Positions 1 to 7,688 of a stretch of DNA of 36,019 nt are shown one piece after another (the first letter of the stretch is position 1; the number at the start of each line of letters is the position of its first letter). The DNA comes from Arthrobacter sp. SO3 (GTDB lineage: Bacteria; Actinomycetota; Actinomycetes; Actinomycetales; Micrococcaceae): positions 1-36,019 of the forward strand of contig NZ_MQTS01000088.1 in the NCBI RefSeq assembly GCF_020532825.1. Direction: 5' to 3'. A program made the translations under genes and the position numbers. The notes under the pieces were generated by a model, which saw only the letters and a program-made list of their open reading frames with translations, made no database searches and was not told the origin of the DNA.

Positions 1-75
1 CCAGGGCGGGCGCTACCGTGTTCCCGGAATCGTGCTACCAACTGTCCAGACTCGCGCTACCATCAAGCGCTACTC
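1..75. repeat. Repeated GCTACC motifs, possible mobile-element end
   Basis: Four copies of a GCTAC(C) motif lie at about 12, 32, 55 and 68, in contexts such as GCGCTACC and GTGCTACC. The homology to BrxL on the minus strand stops abruptly at about position 75, just inside this block, after the residues TFSGL. Multiple short repeats at an end are typical of IS21-type elements, so this may be the end of an insertion that removed the 3' part of brxL. No transposase is visible because the window ends here. The family assignment is a guess. Confidence 0.3.
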
Positions 76-1410
76 GCCAGTCCTGAGAAGGTCTTGTGGA
101 TGCCATCGCGATCGCGTGTCGAGATGTAGGGTCCGAGCGTGAAGTAATGCTGGTACCGGTCGGAGTAGTCGAGATTTCGCATCGACCTTAGGACTTCGGC
201 AATATAGTCGACGACGAATCCGTATCCGGCGGAGAACATCTCGCTGCGGATCGTGTCTACTTCCCAGCCGGGGATATAGAAGTGCAACCGGTCAAGGAAA
301 GCGGGGTCGTGATAGCTCTCGGGCAGTTCGTCGAAGAGGTCGGAGTGCTTGAGCATGTATGGCAAGGTGTGCGAGGTATTGCCGACGAAAACCATTGATG
401 CCTCAGCGCCAAGCGTCTCCACACCCCGGGAGAACGACTTGTTCGCCATGTAGTTCTTCATGATGTCGACCAGCGCCTTGTCCGTACGCTTCTTCTTGCC
501 GGCAAACTCATCGAAAGCGACGACGTCCCAATACCCGACGGGGGCCGAGGCGACCGTTCGCGTTGTTCACGAACAGCTTTGGTACGGTCACCTCTCCACC
601 CGAGATGAGCATGCCGTGCGGCGAGAACTCCGAGTAGATATGCGACTTGCCGGTGCCCTTGGGGCCCAGCTCAACGAGGTTGTAGTTGCGCTCCACGAAC
701 GGGATCAGACGCACCAACTGCAGCAGTTTGCCGCGGCGCCCAAACTTGTCTGGGTCAAATCCGATCGACTGGATCAGCAGGTCAATCCACTCAACCGTCG
801 TGAACTTCGCGCGCGCTTCGAGATACCCCTCGTAGTCGAAGTTCGACATCTGGATCGGTTTGATGGAACCAAGGATCCACGGTGAGACGCGCGCATCCTC
901 AGCGTGGAAGTACTCGACGTCGCACAGGCACCACACGCCTCCGACAAGCAGCTTCTGGTGGGCGTTTACGGTGGCCGAATCCACTACCACGCTGCTGATG
1001 CCGAGGTTCGCGAACGTGGCGTGGTAGACGTCGTCCTTCTCGTTAAGGGTGACGCTGACCTTGTCGATTATCCGGTAACGCCCGCGCTCGTTGATCTTCG
1101 ATTTCACCAGCTCCGACTCGTTACGGTGCACGTAGTGCTTGGCGAGGATGTCACGTACCTTGTCAATGCCCGCCTGGATCGTAGCCTCGTTGTCGGATGC
1201 TGCGTACTGGCCGAGCAGATACTCCAGCACGTACGAGGGCACGATCGCATTGCCCTTGACCGCCTTGACGAGGTCTTTCCGAACGACGGCCCCGGCGAAG
1301 TGTTCGTTGATCTTTCGATCTAACTCGCTCGGCGCGCCACCCTCGGAGGTTTCGGCGTCGTCGGCTTCCTCGACGGGCGCTACCTGGGTTAGGTCGATGT
1401 TCTCGCTCAA
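63..1410 (-). pseudogene. brxL: BREX Lon-like protease BrxL, frameshifted and 3'-truncated
   Basis: BrxL is the AAA+/Lon-like protein of BREX phage-defence systems. The 5' part (508-1410, TTG start after AAGGAG) contains the BrxL N-terminal region and its Walker A segment (VELGPKGTGKSH, about residues 247-258), then LFVNNANGR. The correct frame should go on as VGYWDVVAFDEFAGK (Walker B region) but is shifted by one base at a run of five G at 540-544. The rest (63-507) continues in the new frame through KSFSRG and the later AAA+ region. It ends at TFSGL and then runs into unrelated sequence and a stop, about 449 codons in all. Family members are usually near 680 residues, so the C-terminal Lon-like protease domain is missing. 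It lies 9 bases after pglZ, the normal BREX order. The frameshift could be a sequencing error, but the missing C-terminus cannot be explained that way. Confidence 0.85.
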
Positions 1411-1419
1411 GAGTGCTCC

Positions 1420-2425
1420 TTAGAAGTCGAAGTCCGTGGTAAAGGAGCGCTTGAGCCTGTAGGGCACGCTCTTGTACTTCTTCCACTCGCCGGTTTCACC
1501 AATAGGCTCGGAAAGCCGGAACTCAACGATCTGATTATTAGCCTCATCCGCGTCCTTGCTCAGCAGCAGACGGACAGTCTGGAACCGATCACGCCCCTCG
1601 GCGCTCTCGGCATCGAAAAGCAGCTCAGCTTCGTTGGAGATCAGCTGATCACCGAAGAAGAGCCCCGCACGCAGCTTCCTCGCCGTGCGCTGATCGGCGA
1701 CAGCGCTCTGCTGGAAGAGCTTCACCACGATCTGACCCGTCGTGATCTTGTCGGACTCCGGGTGGATGTCGACGTTCACAGGCTCGACGGTGTCGGAACG
1801 TCCCTTGTTGATCGAGATGACCGGCACCACGATCTCCTGCAGCGAAGCGCCCCCGTGGACGAACTGGAACCCGGCACCCGGCTTTACGATCCGGCAGATC
1901 GAGTTTGGGATCTGCACTTCCAAATCGCTCGACAGCCCGAGCTGCTCGGGCAGGAACCGGCGGAATGCATCGTCTTCCTTCAACCCGCGGCCGAGAACAT
2001 AACGGCGACTCTCGACCACGACCTTATCGCCCTGCGGCTTCACGGTCAGATTGAACTGGGGCGCCAGCTTCGACTCTTGATACAGGAAGCCGTGGTCCGC
2101 GGTGACGAAGATATTCGTCGCGTTCGCACTCGCCAGCTTCTTCACGACGTCGACGAGTTCATCGATCGCATCAGCTGCAGCCTTGAACGTGCGGTGCTCG
2201 GACACCGCCTTGTCACCGGTCGCGTCGATGGTGTCGTGATAGACGTACAGCACCTGGTGCGCTGCGTAGAGATCTCGCCGCTCCGCGGGCTTCATCTTCA
2301 GGAAATCAGTGGCCTGGATGGCCGTGCCGTCGACGGTGCCGAGGATCTTCGAACGGTTCGCCGTGCCGTTGGAGGGCTGGCCGTCGACGAGCACAGGGTC
2401 GCCGCCCTCGGAATGCGCCAGCCTG
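1420..2425 (-). pseudogene. pglZ: PglZ-domain protein of BREX, 5'-truncated
   Basis: The reading frame carries the alkaline-phosphatase-like PglZ fold that is a core BREX component. DLYAAHQVLYVYHD is followed by the metal-site motif TADHGFLYQ (about 115 residues into the fragment), and the C-terminal region ends at 1420-1422. Recognisable PglZ sequence starts near GDPVLVDGQPS at about 2400. The upstream residues look unrelated, so the N-terminal half or more is missing (intact BREX PglZ proteins are commonly over 800 residues). The break lies about 70 bases from the hairpin-rich element at 2491-2567. Pairing with brxL immediately downstream supports a BREX type 1-like or type 4-like locus; which one cannot be told from two genes. 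Confidence 0.82.
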
Positions 2426-2490
2426 AGACACCACCCCATCCCCGGAAGAATCAACACGGACAGACGGGTAAAAACCGGTAAAGTAACTCA

Positions 2491-2567
2491 CCTGCAGGGT
2501 GCTCCTGATGTGTCATGAAAAATGTTGTGTGGTAACTACATTTTCCCACGTCAGGGCACCCTTCAGG
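2491..2567. repeat. 77-bp imperfect palindrome, MITE-like
   Basis: The outer arms CCTGCAGGGTGCTCCTGATGTG (first 20 bases from 2491) and the complement of 2547-2567 match with about two mismatches and a one-base gap. The centre also holds an inner inverted repeat, AAAATGT/ACATTTT. It lies beside the point where pglZ homology is lost. It could be a minimal non-autonomous insertion, the leftover ends of an IS, or a large bidirectional terminator. Confidence 0.5.
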
Positions 2568-2684
2568 CTTTAATTACGCGGCCCGGCAACACCCCCGATG
2601 AAATCTCGAGGCTAAGACGACTTGCTCAGCCTGGCCGGACAAAAGAAACGCTAAATTCTCGCTGATTTTGCGGCTGGCGGCGCC

Positions 2685-3262
2685 TTAGGGGACCTTATTC
2701 AGGTGCTGCGGGCAGAAGATGCGCGTCGCTCTAGGTGGCCGAGTGGCGGTCGGGGGCTGTTGCGGGTCGGTCAGCCGGTTGCGGACGAAGACGTCGACGG
2801 CATGGAACGTTCCGTGCTGATTGACGCCGATACCGGTGCGATCAGGGGTCCAGTCGCGGTAGTACTCATCCGTCGTTGGTGAGCGAGGAGGATCCTTCGC
2901 CGGCCATGCTGTCGGCCCACCCTTGCGCAGCGAAGCCGAGGGAATCCGCGGCGGGCTGATGATCGAGTCAACGCGCAGCGCGGCGAGCTCTTCGCAGGGT
3001 CGTGATGATGCGGAACGGTTCCGTGGCCTCTATGTGTGGGGCAGGACAGGGAAAGCTTCCCGCGCTGCTGGTCGCGGGCAATCACGCCGCCGGCCCAAAC
3101 CGGGGGCCAAGCTCGCTGATGGTTCCAACGACGCCATGAGACTCCCACGAACCAGGCGGCGTTGTCCCGAATCCTTGTGCACCCCTTGTCCCACGATTCC
3201 TCGAGCAGTAGCATTGCGCCGCGGGGCCGGGGCAACGGCCACGAACGGCAGGAGTTCAGCTG
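2685..3262 (-). pseudogene. Degenerate coding region, unknown product
   Basis: No intact gene fits here, but the minus strand reads like protein in pieces that change frame. The segment QGWADSMAGEGSSSLTND (about 2875-2940) is followed in another frame by DEYYRDWTPDRTGIGVNQH and HAVDVFVRNRLTD, then a stop at 2685-2687. Further upstream EESWDKGCTRIRDNAAWF is also protein-like. At least one frameshift separates these pieces, so this is probably a decayed gene. I do not recognise the family. The overlapping open frames on both strands are short and lack ribosome-binding sites. The stretch 2568-2684 shows nothing I can assign. Confidence 0.4.
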
Positions 3263-4477
3263 ATGTCATTTTGGCAAGTCCAACTCATTCGAAGGACAGC
3301 AGGGCGAGGTATCAGAGCGGCGAGCTTGCTGGTTGCCCTTTGTCTCGTGTTGAGCAACCTCACCGCGTGTACCTCCGAGCCAGGGGCAGAATCTTCGGTA
3401 TCCGGTGCACAACCTGCTAGCGATGGAACGCTGGCGAATCCCTCACAGATGACGACCACAGACCCTGCCTCGGCTGGCGCCGGCCAAGCTGCCAGCGGCC
3501 CCGTTGATCCCAGGGGCGGCGCCGTATTGTGTAGCGAAGCGTCAGGCACAGTCACGATCTCGCAATATCGCAGTGGAATGCCATCTCCCGTTCCAGTGGC
3601 GACTTTCAGCCCGTCGAAGGTGATGTCGGGTTGGTCAGTGGAGGGAGCCTGCCAAACACCGTTGCGGTGGACTCCTAATTTCAGTCTTTACCTAGCGGCA
3701 GGGAGGCCTCCGGGCGAAGCTAGTATGCACGTGGCGGTCGTGGACGTGACAAGGGGCACGTACACCGACGTCACCTCGTCTCGCCCGGAAGTGATTCCCT
3801 CAGGAACCAGTGAAGACAACCCTACATTCGTCTCCGACAATCCAACTGACAAGGTCACGTTCGGATCCCATGTCGTATTGATCCAGCAGGCGACGGCAGC
3901 CGGGGAACTAAAGTCCGTGTATGTTGACTTAAGATCCCCGCAGCAGTCGACTCCGGGGCCAAGCATCACCCAGGCTATGCTGGGCCAAGTTCCAGGGCAC
4001 CCGGAGATGGTCCTTGCGACGCCGGGTCTCGGGCGCGTCTACAACCTGGTTAGCCCCGGCGGCGCCTACGTTGCAGACGGCGGGAAGATCAGGCCCGCAG
4101 GCTCGCCCGCCAATTCGGGCTGGACGGCGAAATGCTTGGATCAATACATGGGGGCCGTCCTTGGTTGGGCGGATTCAAGCCATGTAGTCTTCACAGACGG
4201 GCACAAGGCCGACTTAGTCACAGCTGAGCCGAACCCGGTGTGCTCCCCAATATCACCGCCGGGAACCACGGCAGAAACAAGCAAGCATGTTTGGCTTTCC
4301 GAGGACGGTAGCACTTTCTACTACACAAGTTTAACCGGCGTAGGGGACTACAGAGACTACTCGATCCCAGTACACAATCCGGGAGCTGGGCCGCAGCCCG
4401 CCGAGGTTCCAGCGTCCGTGCTTGCGTCAGACGACCCCGCATCCGGCGTCGTCACCTACGCTCGCGGAAATTTCTGA
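3263..4477 (+). CDS. Secreted lipoprotein of unknown function
   Basis: The 404-residue protein starts at an ATG with AGGAG 8 bases upstream. The N-terminus has positive residues (RRTAGRGIR), a hydrophobic stretch (ASLLVALCLVLSNL) and the lipobox LTAC, so it should be processed at the cysteine (about residue 36) and anchored on the outer face of the membrane. A low-complexity Ser/Thr/Pro/Ala linker follows, to about residue 80. The rest has regularly spaced beta-strand-like stretches (SLYLAAGRPPG, MHVAVVDVTRGTYTDV, SHVVLIQQ, WLSEDGSTFYYTS) reminiscent of a TolB/WD-type propeller, but this is only a resemblance. It is the only intact large gene between the BREX remnant and the DUF898 gene. Codon use is less GC-biased than in the operons further on, which suggests separate acquisition. 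Confidence 0.8.
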   Translation: MSFWQVQLIRRTAGRGIRAASLLVALCLVLSNLTACTSEPGAESSVSGAQPASDGTLANPSQMTTTDPASAGAGQAASGPVDPRGGAVLCSEASGTVTISQYRSGMPSPVPVATFSPSKVMSGWSVEGACQTPLRWTPNFSLYLAAGRPPGEASMHVAVVDVTRGTYTDVTSSRPEVIPSGTSEDNPTFVSDNPTDKVTFGSHVVLIQQATAAGELKSVYVDLRSPQQSTPGPSITQAMLGQVPGHPEMVLATPGLGRVYNLVSPGGAYVADGGKIRPAGSPANSGWTAKCLDQYMGAVLGWADSSHVVFTDGHKADLVTAEPNPVCSPISPPGTTAETSKHVWLSEDGSTFYYTSLTGVGDYRDYSIPVHNPGAGPQPAEVPASVLASDDPASGVVTYARGNF

Positions 4478-4513
4478 TAGACCTGCGCCAGGCCTTCTCA
4501 CCAGATCATCGTC

Positions 4514-4885
4514 TCAAGGCCGGAAACGGGTCCTGGATGACCAGGGGCCCTGGTCATCCAGTACCGAGTTGGATGCGTCTGTCCGGCGGCCCATGACGTC
4601 GTCCATGTCCGTCGCGAGCTCCTGCAGGGTCGCCAGGGCAACATTCGGGTTGGCGGCCACATACTCGCGGCACCAGGCGGCGTCCGAGTCGTGCTGTGCG
4701 CGGTCCCCGGCCAGGTGCGCCAGCTCGTGCAGGCGCTCGGGCGAAGTTTCAGGGTTTCGTGCTTCACCGCGAAGGGAGGTAATGGACCCCATGTGTACGG
4801 CGCGTTCCGCGCGGCTCACCGGGCCCGCCGGTAGTCTGTGGCTCAGCGGCCCCGAGGCCGGCAGATCAACCGAAGGAGCAGTCAA
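4514..4885 (-). pseudogene. Variant leucine-rich-repeat protein, remnant
   Basis: The coding-like core is RNPETSPERLHELAHLAGD and AANPNVALATLQELATD, two units of the xNPxxSxxxLxxLA type seen in variant leucine-rich-repeat proteins. These families are normally much longer. A better start than the first ATG is the one at about 4793 (MGSITSLRGEARN). The frame ends in DDQGPWSSRTRFRP, which is encoded by a 29-bp palindrome and looks like read-through rather than protein. It converges on the lipoprotein gene and its 5' end abuts the start of the DUF1508 gene on the other strand. It is likely a truncated gene, though a short functional protein cannot be excluded. Confidence 0.45.
4533..4561. repeat. 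Perfect 14-1-14 palindrome
   Basis: CTGGATGACCAGGG is followed by one base and then its exact reverse complement. It lies 55 bases after the lipoprotein stop and at the 3' end of the converging LRR remnant, so it could serve as a bidirectional terminator, although no T-run follows. The arms are unusually long and perfect for a terminator; a recombination or inversion product is an alternative. Confidence 0.6.
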
Positions 4886-5065
4886 TGGCAGGCAAGTTCG
4901 AGGTCTACAAGGACAAGGCCGGCGGGTTCCGGTTCCGGCTCAAGGCAGGCAACGGTGAGCCGATCGCGACGTCCGAGAGCTACAAGACGAAGGCCAGCGC
5001 GTTGAACGGAATCGAATCCGTCAGGAGCCTCCGGCGAGGTCGTAGACCTCACTGAAGGCTCCTGA
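4885..5065 (+). pseudogene. DUF1508 (YegP-like) small protein, frameshifted near the end
   Basis: The ATG is preceded by AAGGAG at 4874-4879. The product begins MAGKFEVYKDKAGGFRFRLK, then GNGEPIA and YKTKASALNGIESV, the single DUF1508 repeat expected for this family of about 60 residues. After ESV the frame gives RSLRRGRRPH and stops at 5053-5055. In the +1 frame the sequence gives ASGEVVDLTEGS and stops at 5063-5065, matching the usual family ending. A small indel near 5022 therefore disrupted the last dozen residues. A stable product is still possible because only the tail is changed. A strong hairpin terminator follows. The function of YegP-like proteins is poorly defined. Confidence 0.75.
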
Positions 5066-5084
5066 CCGTACTGTCCTGGCAAAA

Positions 5085-5124
5085 GGAAAAGCCCGGCACC
5101 CGTGATGGGCGGCTGGGCTTTTCC
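5085..5124. terminator. Bidirectional hairpin terminator
   Basis: GGAAAAGCCC at 5085-5094 pairs perfectly with GGGCTTTTCC at 5115-5124. The A-run and T-run inside the stem make it usable in both directions. It sits between the plus-strand DUF1508 gene and the minus-strand lipoprotein fragment, which both end here. Confidence 0.8.
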
Positions 5125-5131
5125 ATGCCGG

Positions 5132-5372
5132 TTACTTGCCGAACGCGGCGGTGTACTGGTCGTTCACGCTCGGGTTGAGCTTGCCGCTGACGCGCAGGAG
5201 GGTCGCGCCGTCCAGGTGGTGCCACTCGGTGCCGGCGGCCGGGCCCATCGTCTTGAGGACACCCTGGATGTACTCGGACCGGGTCTGGGCGTCGGCGGGG
5301 GTGGCGAAGACTTCCACGACGGCGCCGCCGTCAACGCCGGTTGCGCCGGCCATCGCTCCGGAGTCGGCGATC
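5132..5372 (-). pseudogene. C-terminal fragment of a small secreted or lipoprotein-type protein
   Basis: Reading on the minus strand, the protein-like part is FVWIADSGAMAGATGVDGG, AVVEVFATPADAQTRSEYIQ and LLRVSGKLNPSVNDQYTAAFGK, ending at 5132. Upstream of about 5372 the same frame only reads the reverse complement of a DUF1508 gene, so the N-terminal half with any signal peptide is gone. The join lies between the two head-to-head fragments. I cannot name the family; the content looks like a small actinobacterial lipoprotein C-terminus. Confidence 0.55.
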
Positions 5373-5533
5373 CAGACAAATCCGGCGGATTCCGGTTCCG
5401 ACTCAAGGCCGCTAACGGTGAGACGATCGCCTCCTCGGTGAGCTACAAGACCAACGCGGGTGCCCTGGGCGGCGTCGAGTCCGTCAAGAAGAATGCCGGC
5501 TCCAACATCGTGGACCTCACCGAGGAGACCTGA
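5372..5533 (+). pseudogene. Second DUF1508 (YegP-like) copy, N-terminus missing
   Basis: From 5374 the plus strand reads DKSGGFRFRLKAANGE, then TIASSVSYKTNAGALGG, VESVKKNAGSN and IVDLTEET, followed by a stop. This is a complete DUF1508 repeat except for the first eight or nine residues (the MAGKFEVYK part), which are replaced by unrelated sequence. It has the intact ending that the first copy at 4885 has lost. There is no start codon or ribosome-binding site at the junction, so it is probably silent. A terminator follows directly. Confidence 0.7.
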
Positions 5534-5546
5534 CCGGGGCTTAGAC

Positions 5547-5580
5547 AAACCCGGTCGCCCAATGCAGGGAGGCCGGGTTT
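5547..5580 (+). terminator. Hairpin terminator after the DUF1508 fragment
   Basis: AAACCCGG at 5547-5554 pairs with CCGGGTTT at 5573-5580, 13 bases after the stop codon of the DUF1508 fragment. Confidence 0.65.
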
Positions 5581-5751
5581 AGTGCTTCATCGCGAAGGGT
5601 CGCCATGGCCCTGATGCGTGCGGCGCGGGTCACCGGCAAGATGGCCTGGTGCGTCCACCGCGGGAAATCATCCGCCGGCGTTCAGGGCCTGGACCCTTTG
5701 GTGCTTTACAGTCCTACTGTTCAAACGTCGCATCACACATTGGGGGATTCC

Positions 5752-6174
5752 TTGACTATCAACAACGAGCACGCGCCGACCTACGGGCAGCCGCCGGCGG
5801 CTTATGGGCAGGTGCCCATGGCGGTCCAGGCTCCTGCCGCCCTGGCGGTTCCCGGTGGAAGTGTTCCCGGCGTTCAGATCTACCAGTTCCGCGGCGGCGC
5901 CGGGTCATGGTTCGGCACCCAGATCCTCGGTGTCCTCATCACGGTCTTCACCCTGGGGATCTGCTACCCGTTCGCCGTCGTCCTCGTCGAACGCTGGCGG
6001 GCCAAGAACACCTACCTCCTGGGCCGGCAGCTGCAGTTCGTCGGGACCGGCTGGGGCATCTTCGGGCTGTGGTTCAAATGGCTCCTGCTGTGCATCATCA
6101 CCCTTGGCATCTACAGCTTCTGGGTCTATCCGCGGCTGATGCAGTGGAAGGTCGAGAAAACCGTCTATGCCTAA
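5752..6174 (+). CDS. Small DUF898 (YjgN-like) membrane protein
   Basis: The likely start is the TTG at 5752 with GGGGGA 5 bases upstream, giving 140 residues; the longer in-frame extension from 5605 has no ribosome-binding site and an unconvincing sequence. A Pro/Gly/Ala-rich cytosolic N-terminus (TYGQPPAAYGQVP) is followed by two hydrophobic segments, roughly residues 50-78 (LGVLITVFTLGICYPFAVVL) and 103-125 (GLWFKWLLLCIITLGIYSFW). The TLGICYPFAV..ERWRAKNTYLLGR and TLGIYSFWVYPRLMQWK patterns are those of DUF898. Full-length YjgN proteins have more repeats; a one-repeat version of this size is common in actinobacteria. Function unknown. A terminator follows at once, so it is a single-gene unit. 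Confidence 0.8.
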   Translation: MTINNEHAPTYGQPPAAYGQVPMAVQAPAALAVPGGSVPGVQIYQFRGGAGSWFGTQILGVLITVFTLGICYPFAVVLVERWRAKNTYLLGRQLQFVGTGWGIFGLWFKWLLLCIITLGIYSFWVYPRLMQWKVEKTVYA

Positions 6175-6181
6175 AGAAGAT

Positions 6182-6213
6182 GGCCCCGCCGGCTGATGCT
6201 GACGGGGCCTTTC
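6182..6213 (+). terminator. Rho-independent terminator
   Basis: GGCCCCG at 6182-6188 pairs with CGGGGCC at 6203-6209 and is followed by TTTCT, 8 bases after the DUF898 stop codon. Confidence 0.8.
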
Positions 6214-6402
6214 TGCTGCCCCCGTCTTGTGGGCCGCAGCTTTAGCGGTGGTTCTTCCTGCTCACCGCTCGTACGACCACGGGGCGGATGGGCCGGATGA
6301 ACCCGACCAGGGCCGCCGCGAGGGGCCCGGGAAATGGAACAATATTCGTGCAGGGCGGCATTCATCTGCGAGTCAGATGACGGCCGAGGATCCCGCTCAC
6401 GC

Positions 6403-7000
6403 TCAGGCGCCGGCGATCTCGACCGTCGAGTACAGTGCGTTCTCACCGAAGGTGCTTCGGCGAATACTCAGGTCAACAGTCTTCAGGCCACCTTCGAGCA
6501 CGGCGCCGAACAGCCCGGACTCTTCCTCCTGGTAACGCCCGCCAACGACGCCAACGACTTCCCCTCGAGCGCTGAAGGTCAAGGCCGAGGCCCCTTTGTA
6601 CTTTCCCGGCGCCTCGGTCCCGACAGTGATCTCGGCCTTGCCCTGGAATTCGTCGGTTCCGGCGACCAGGCTTTCAAGCGCATTCTGCACCGCCCCTTGC
6701 CCCTTGAGTCGGACCTGGACGGCTTTCGGGCCGGAGAGCTGGATGCCTGCGCGGTCCGCCGGCGAGGCTTTGCGCCATCGGCCAAGGCGCTCAGGGAAGG
6801 AATCATGAGCCGGACACGCGTCCTGCTGTGCAGCTTCGAGCCTTTTACGTTGAGATCCTCTGCCCGCTCTTCGGTCATTTCCCCGGCAGCTGCGAACACC
6901 GTGTCGGCTGGGCCCAGCTGCAGCAGCACGTTCAGCAACGCGCGCGGGGACCGGCCCCAGACGCCGGCCAGGGAAGGGCTGAAATGAACCAACCAATCGT
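6403..7000 (-). pseudogene. Frameshifted gene of unknown family
   Basis: Two protein-like stretches on the minus strand lie in different frames. The upstream one reads ADTVFAAAGEMTEERAEDLN and VKGSKLHS, then PSLSALADGAK. Near 6775 the sense shifts to another frame that reads ASPADRAGIQLSGPKAVQVR, GAVQNALESLVAGTDEFQGK, EITVGTEAPGKYKGASALTF and NALYSTVEIAGA, with a stop at 6403. The product would have been a soluble protein with beta-rich C-terminal content. I do not recognise the family. The stretch 6214-6402 shows no gene. Confidence 0.45.
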
Positions 7001-7059
7001 CCCGGCTCCTGCGCCCTTGCGGCCTTGCGCCCGTCGACGCTGACAGTGCTGGACCTGCC

Positions 7060-7522
7060 ATGGACGATCCCGTTCGCCCGCTCATTGACGAGCTCGTCAT
7101 TGACTACGACACCCGCTACACAGACCCTTTCGGCCGCGGAGCCGCCGTCGAGAAGCTCAACCGTTGCCGGCCGGGGAATTCGCTGGCCCGGATGGTGGCC
7201 TGCTGATCGTGCAGGAAAACGGCGCGTCCATTTCCGGCGGGGGTCCCGCCGATACGGGCCGGACGCGGCCGGGTTCAAGCGGATCTGGGCCCACTGTGCG
7301 CACCGCCGACGTGGCCTTGCCCGTTTCATTCTGGCGGAACTCGAGACCCTCGCTGCCTGGCGCGGATACCGGACGGTCTACCTGACCACCGGGCCACGCC
7401 AGCCCGAAGCGACGTACCTATTCCTCAGCGCGGGCCACGAAGCACAGTTTGACCTACATGCCGATCCGGAAACCATCGGCCCGCTGGCCTTCACGAAACA
7501 TCGTGCCGCGGCAGCCCATTGA
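7060..7522 (+). pseudogene. GNAT-family N-acetyltransferase with two frameshifts
   Basis: An ATG at 7060 opens MDDPVRPLIDELVIDYDTRY, TDPFGRGAAVEKLNR. Around 7160 the sense moves to a second frame (PAGEFAGPDGGLLIVQENG). Around 7235 it moves to a third (RRYGPDAAGFKRIWAH, RRRGLARFILAELETLA, YRTVYLTTGPRQPEATYLF), ending at 7522. The RRRGLAR element is the pyrophosphate-binding part of the GNAT acetyl-CoA site, and the YLTTG..QPEA..LF pattern is the usual following strand and helix. Together the pieces make one acetyltransferase of about 154 residues. Two independent indels make a sequencing artefact less likely and gene decay more likely. Confidence 0.65.
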
Positions 7523-7688
7523 GGATCAGATGGCCAAGCCACAGCTCCACCACGGAGTCTGGTCGCATCTTGCCGCGTATGGAAGAGCTCTGTGCTGGTC
7601 CACGTCTTGTAGCTTCATCTTCCCTTGGCCGCTCTCTAGGGGGATGATCGGCTTGAGGTGTTGCCGGTGCTAGATGGGGAGGTGTCTG

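Noticed and set aside
5102..5533. A 143-codon plus-strand frame ending in DUF1508
   Set aside because: Only the last 54 codons are protein-like. The first part is the antisense of the lipoprotein fragment and includes the terminator, so a fusion protein is unlikely.
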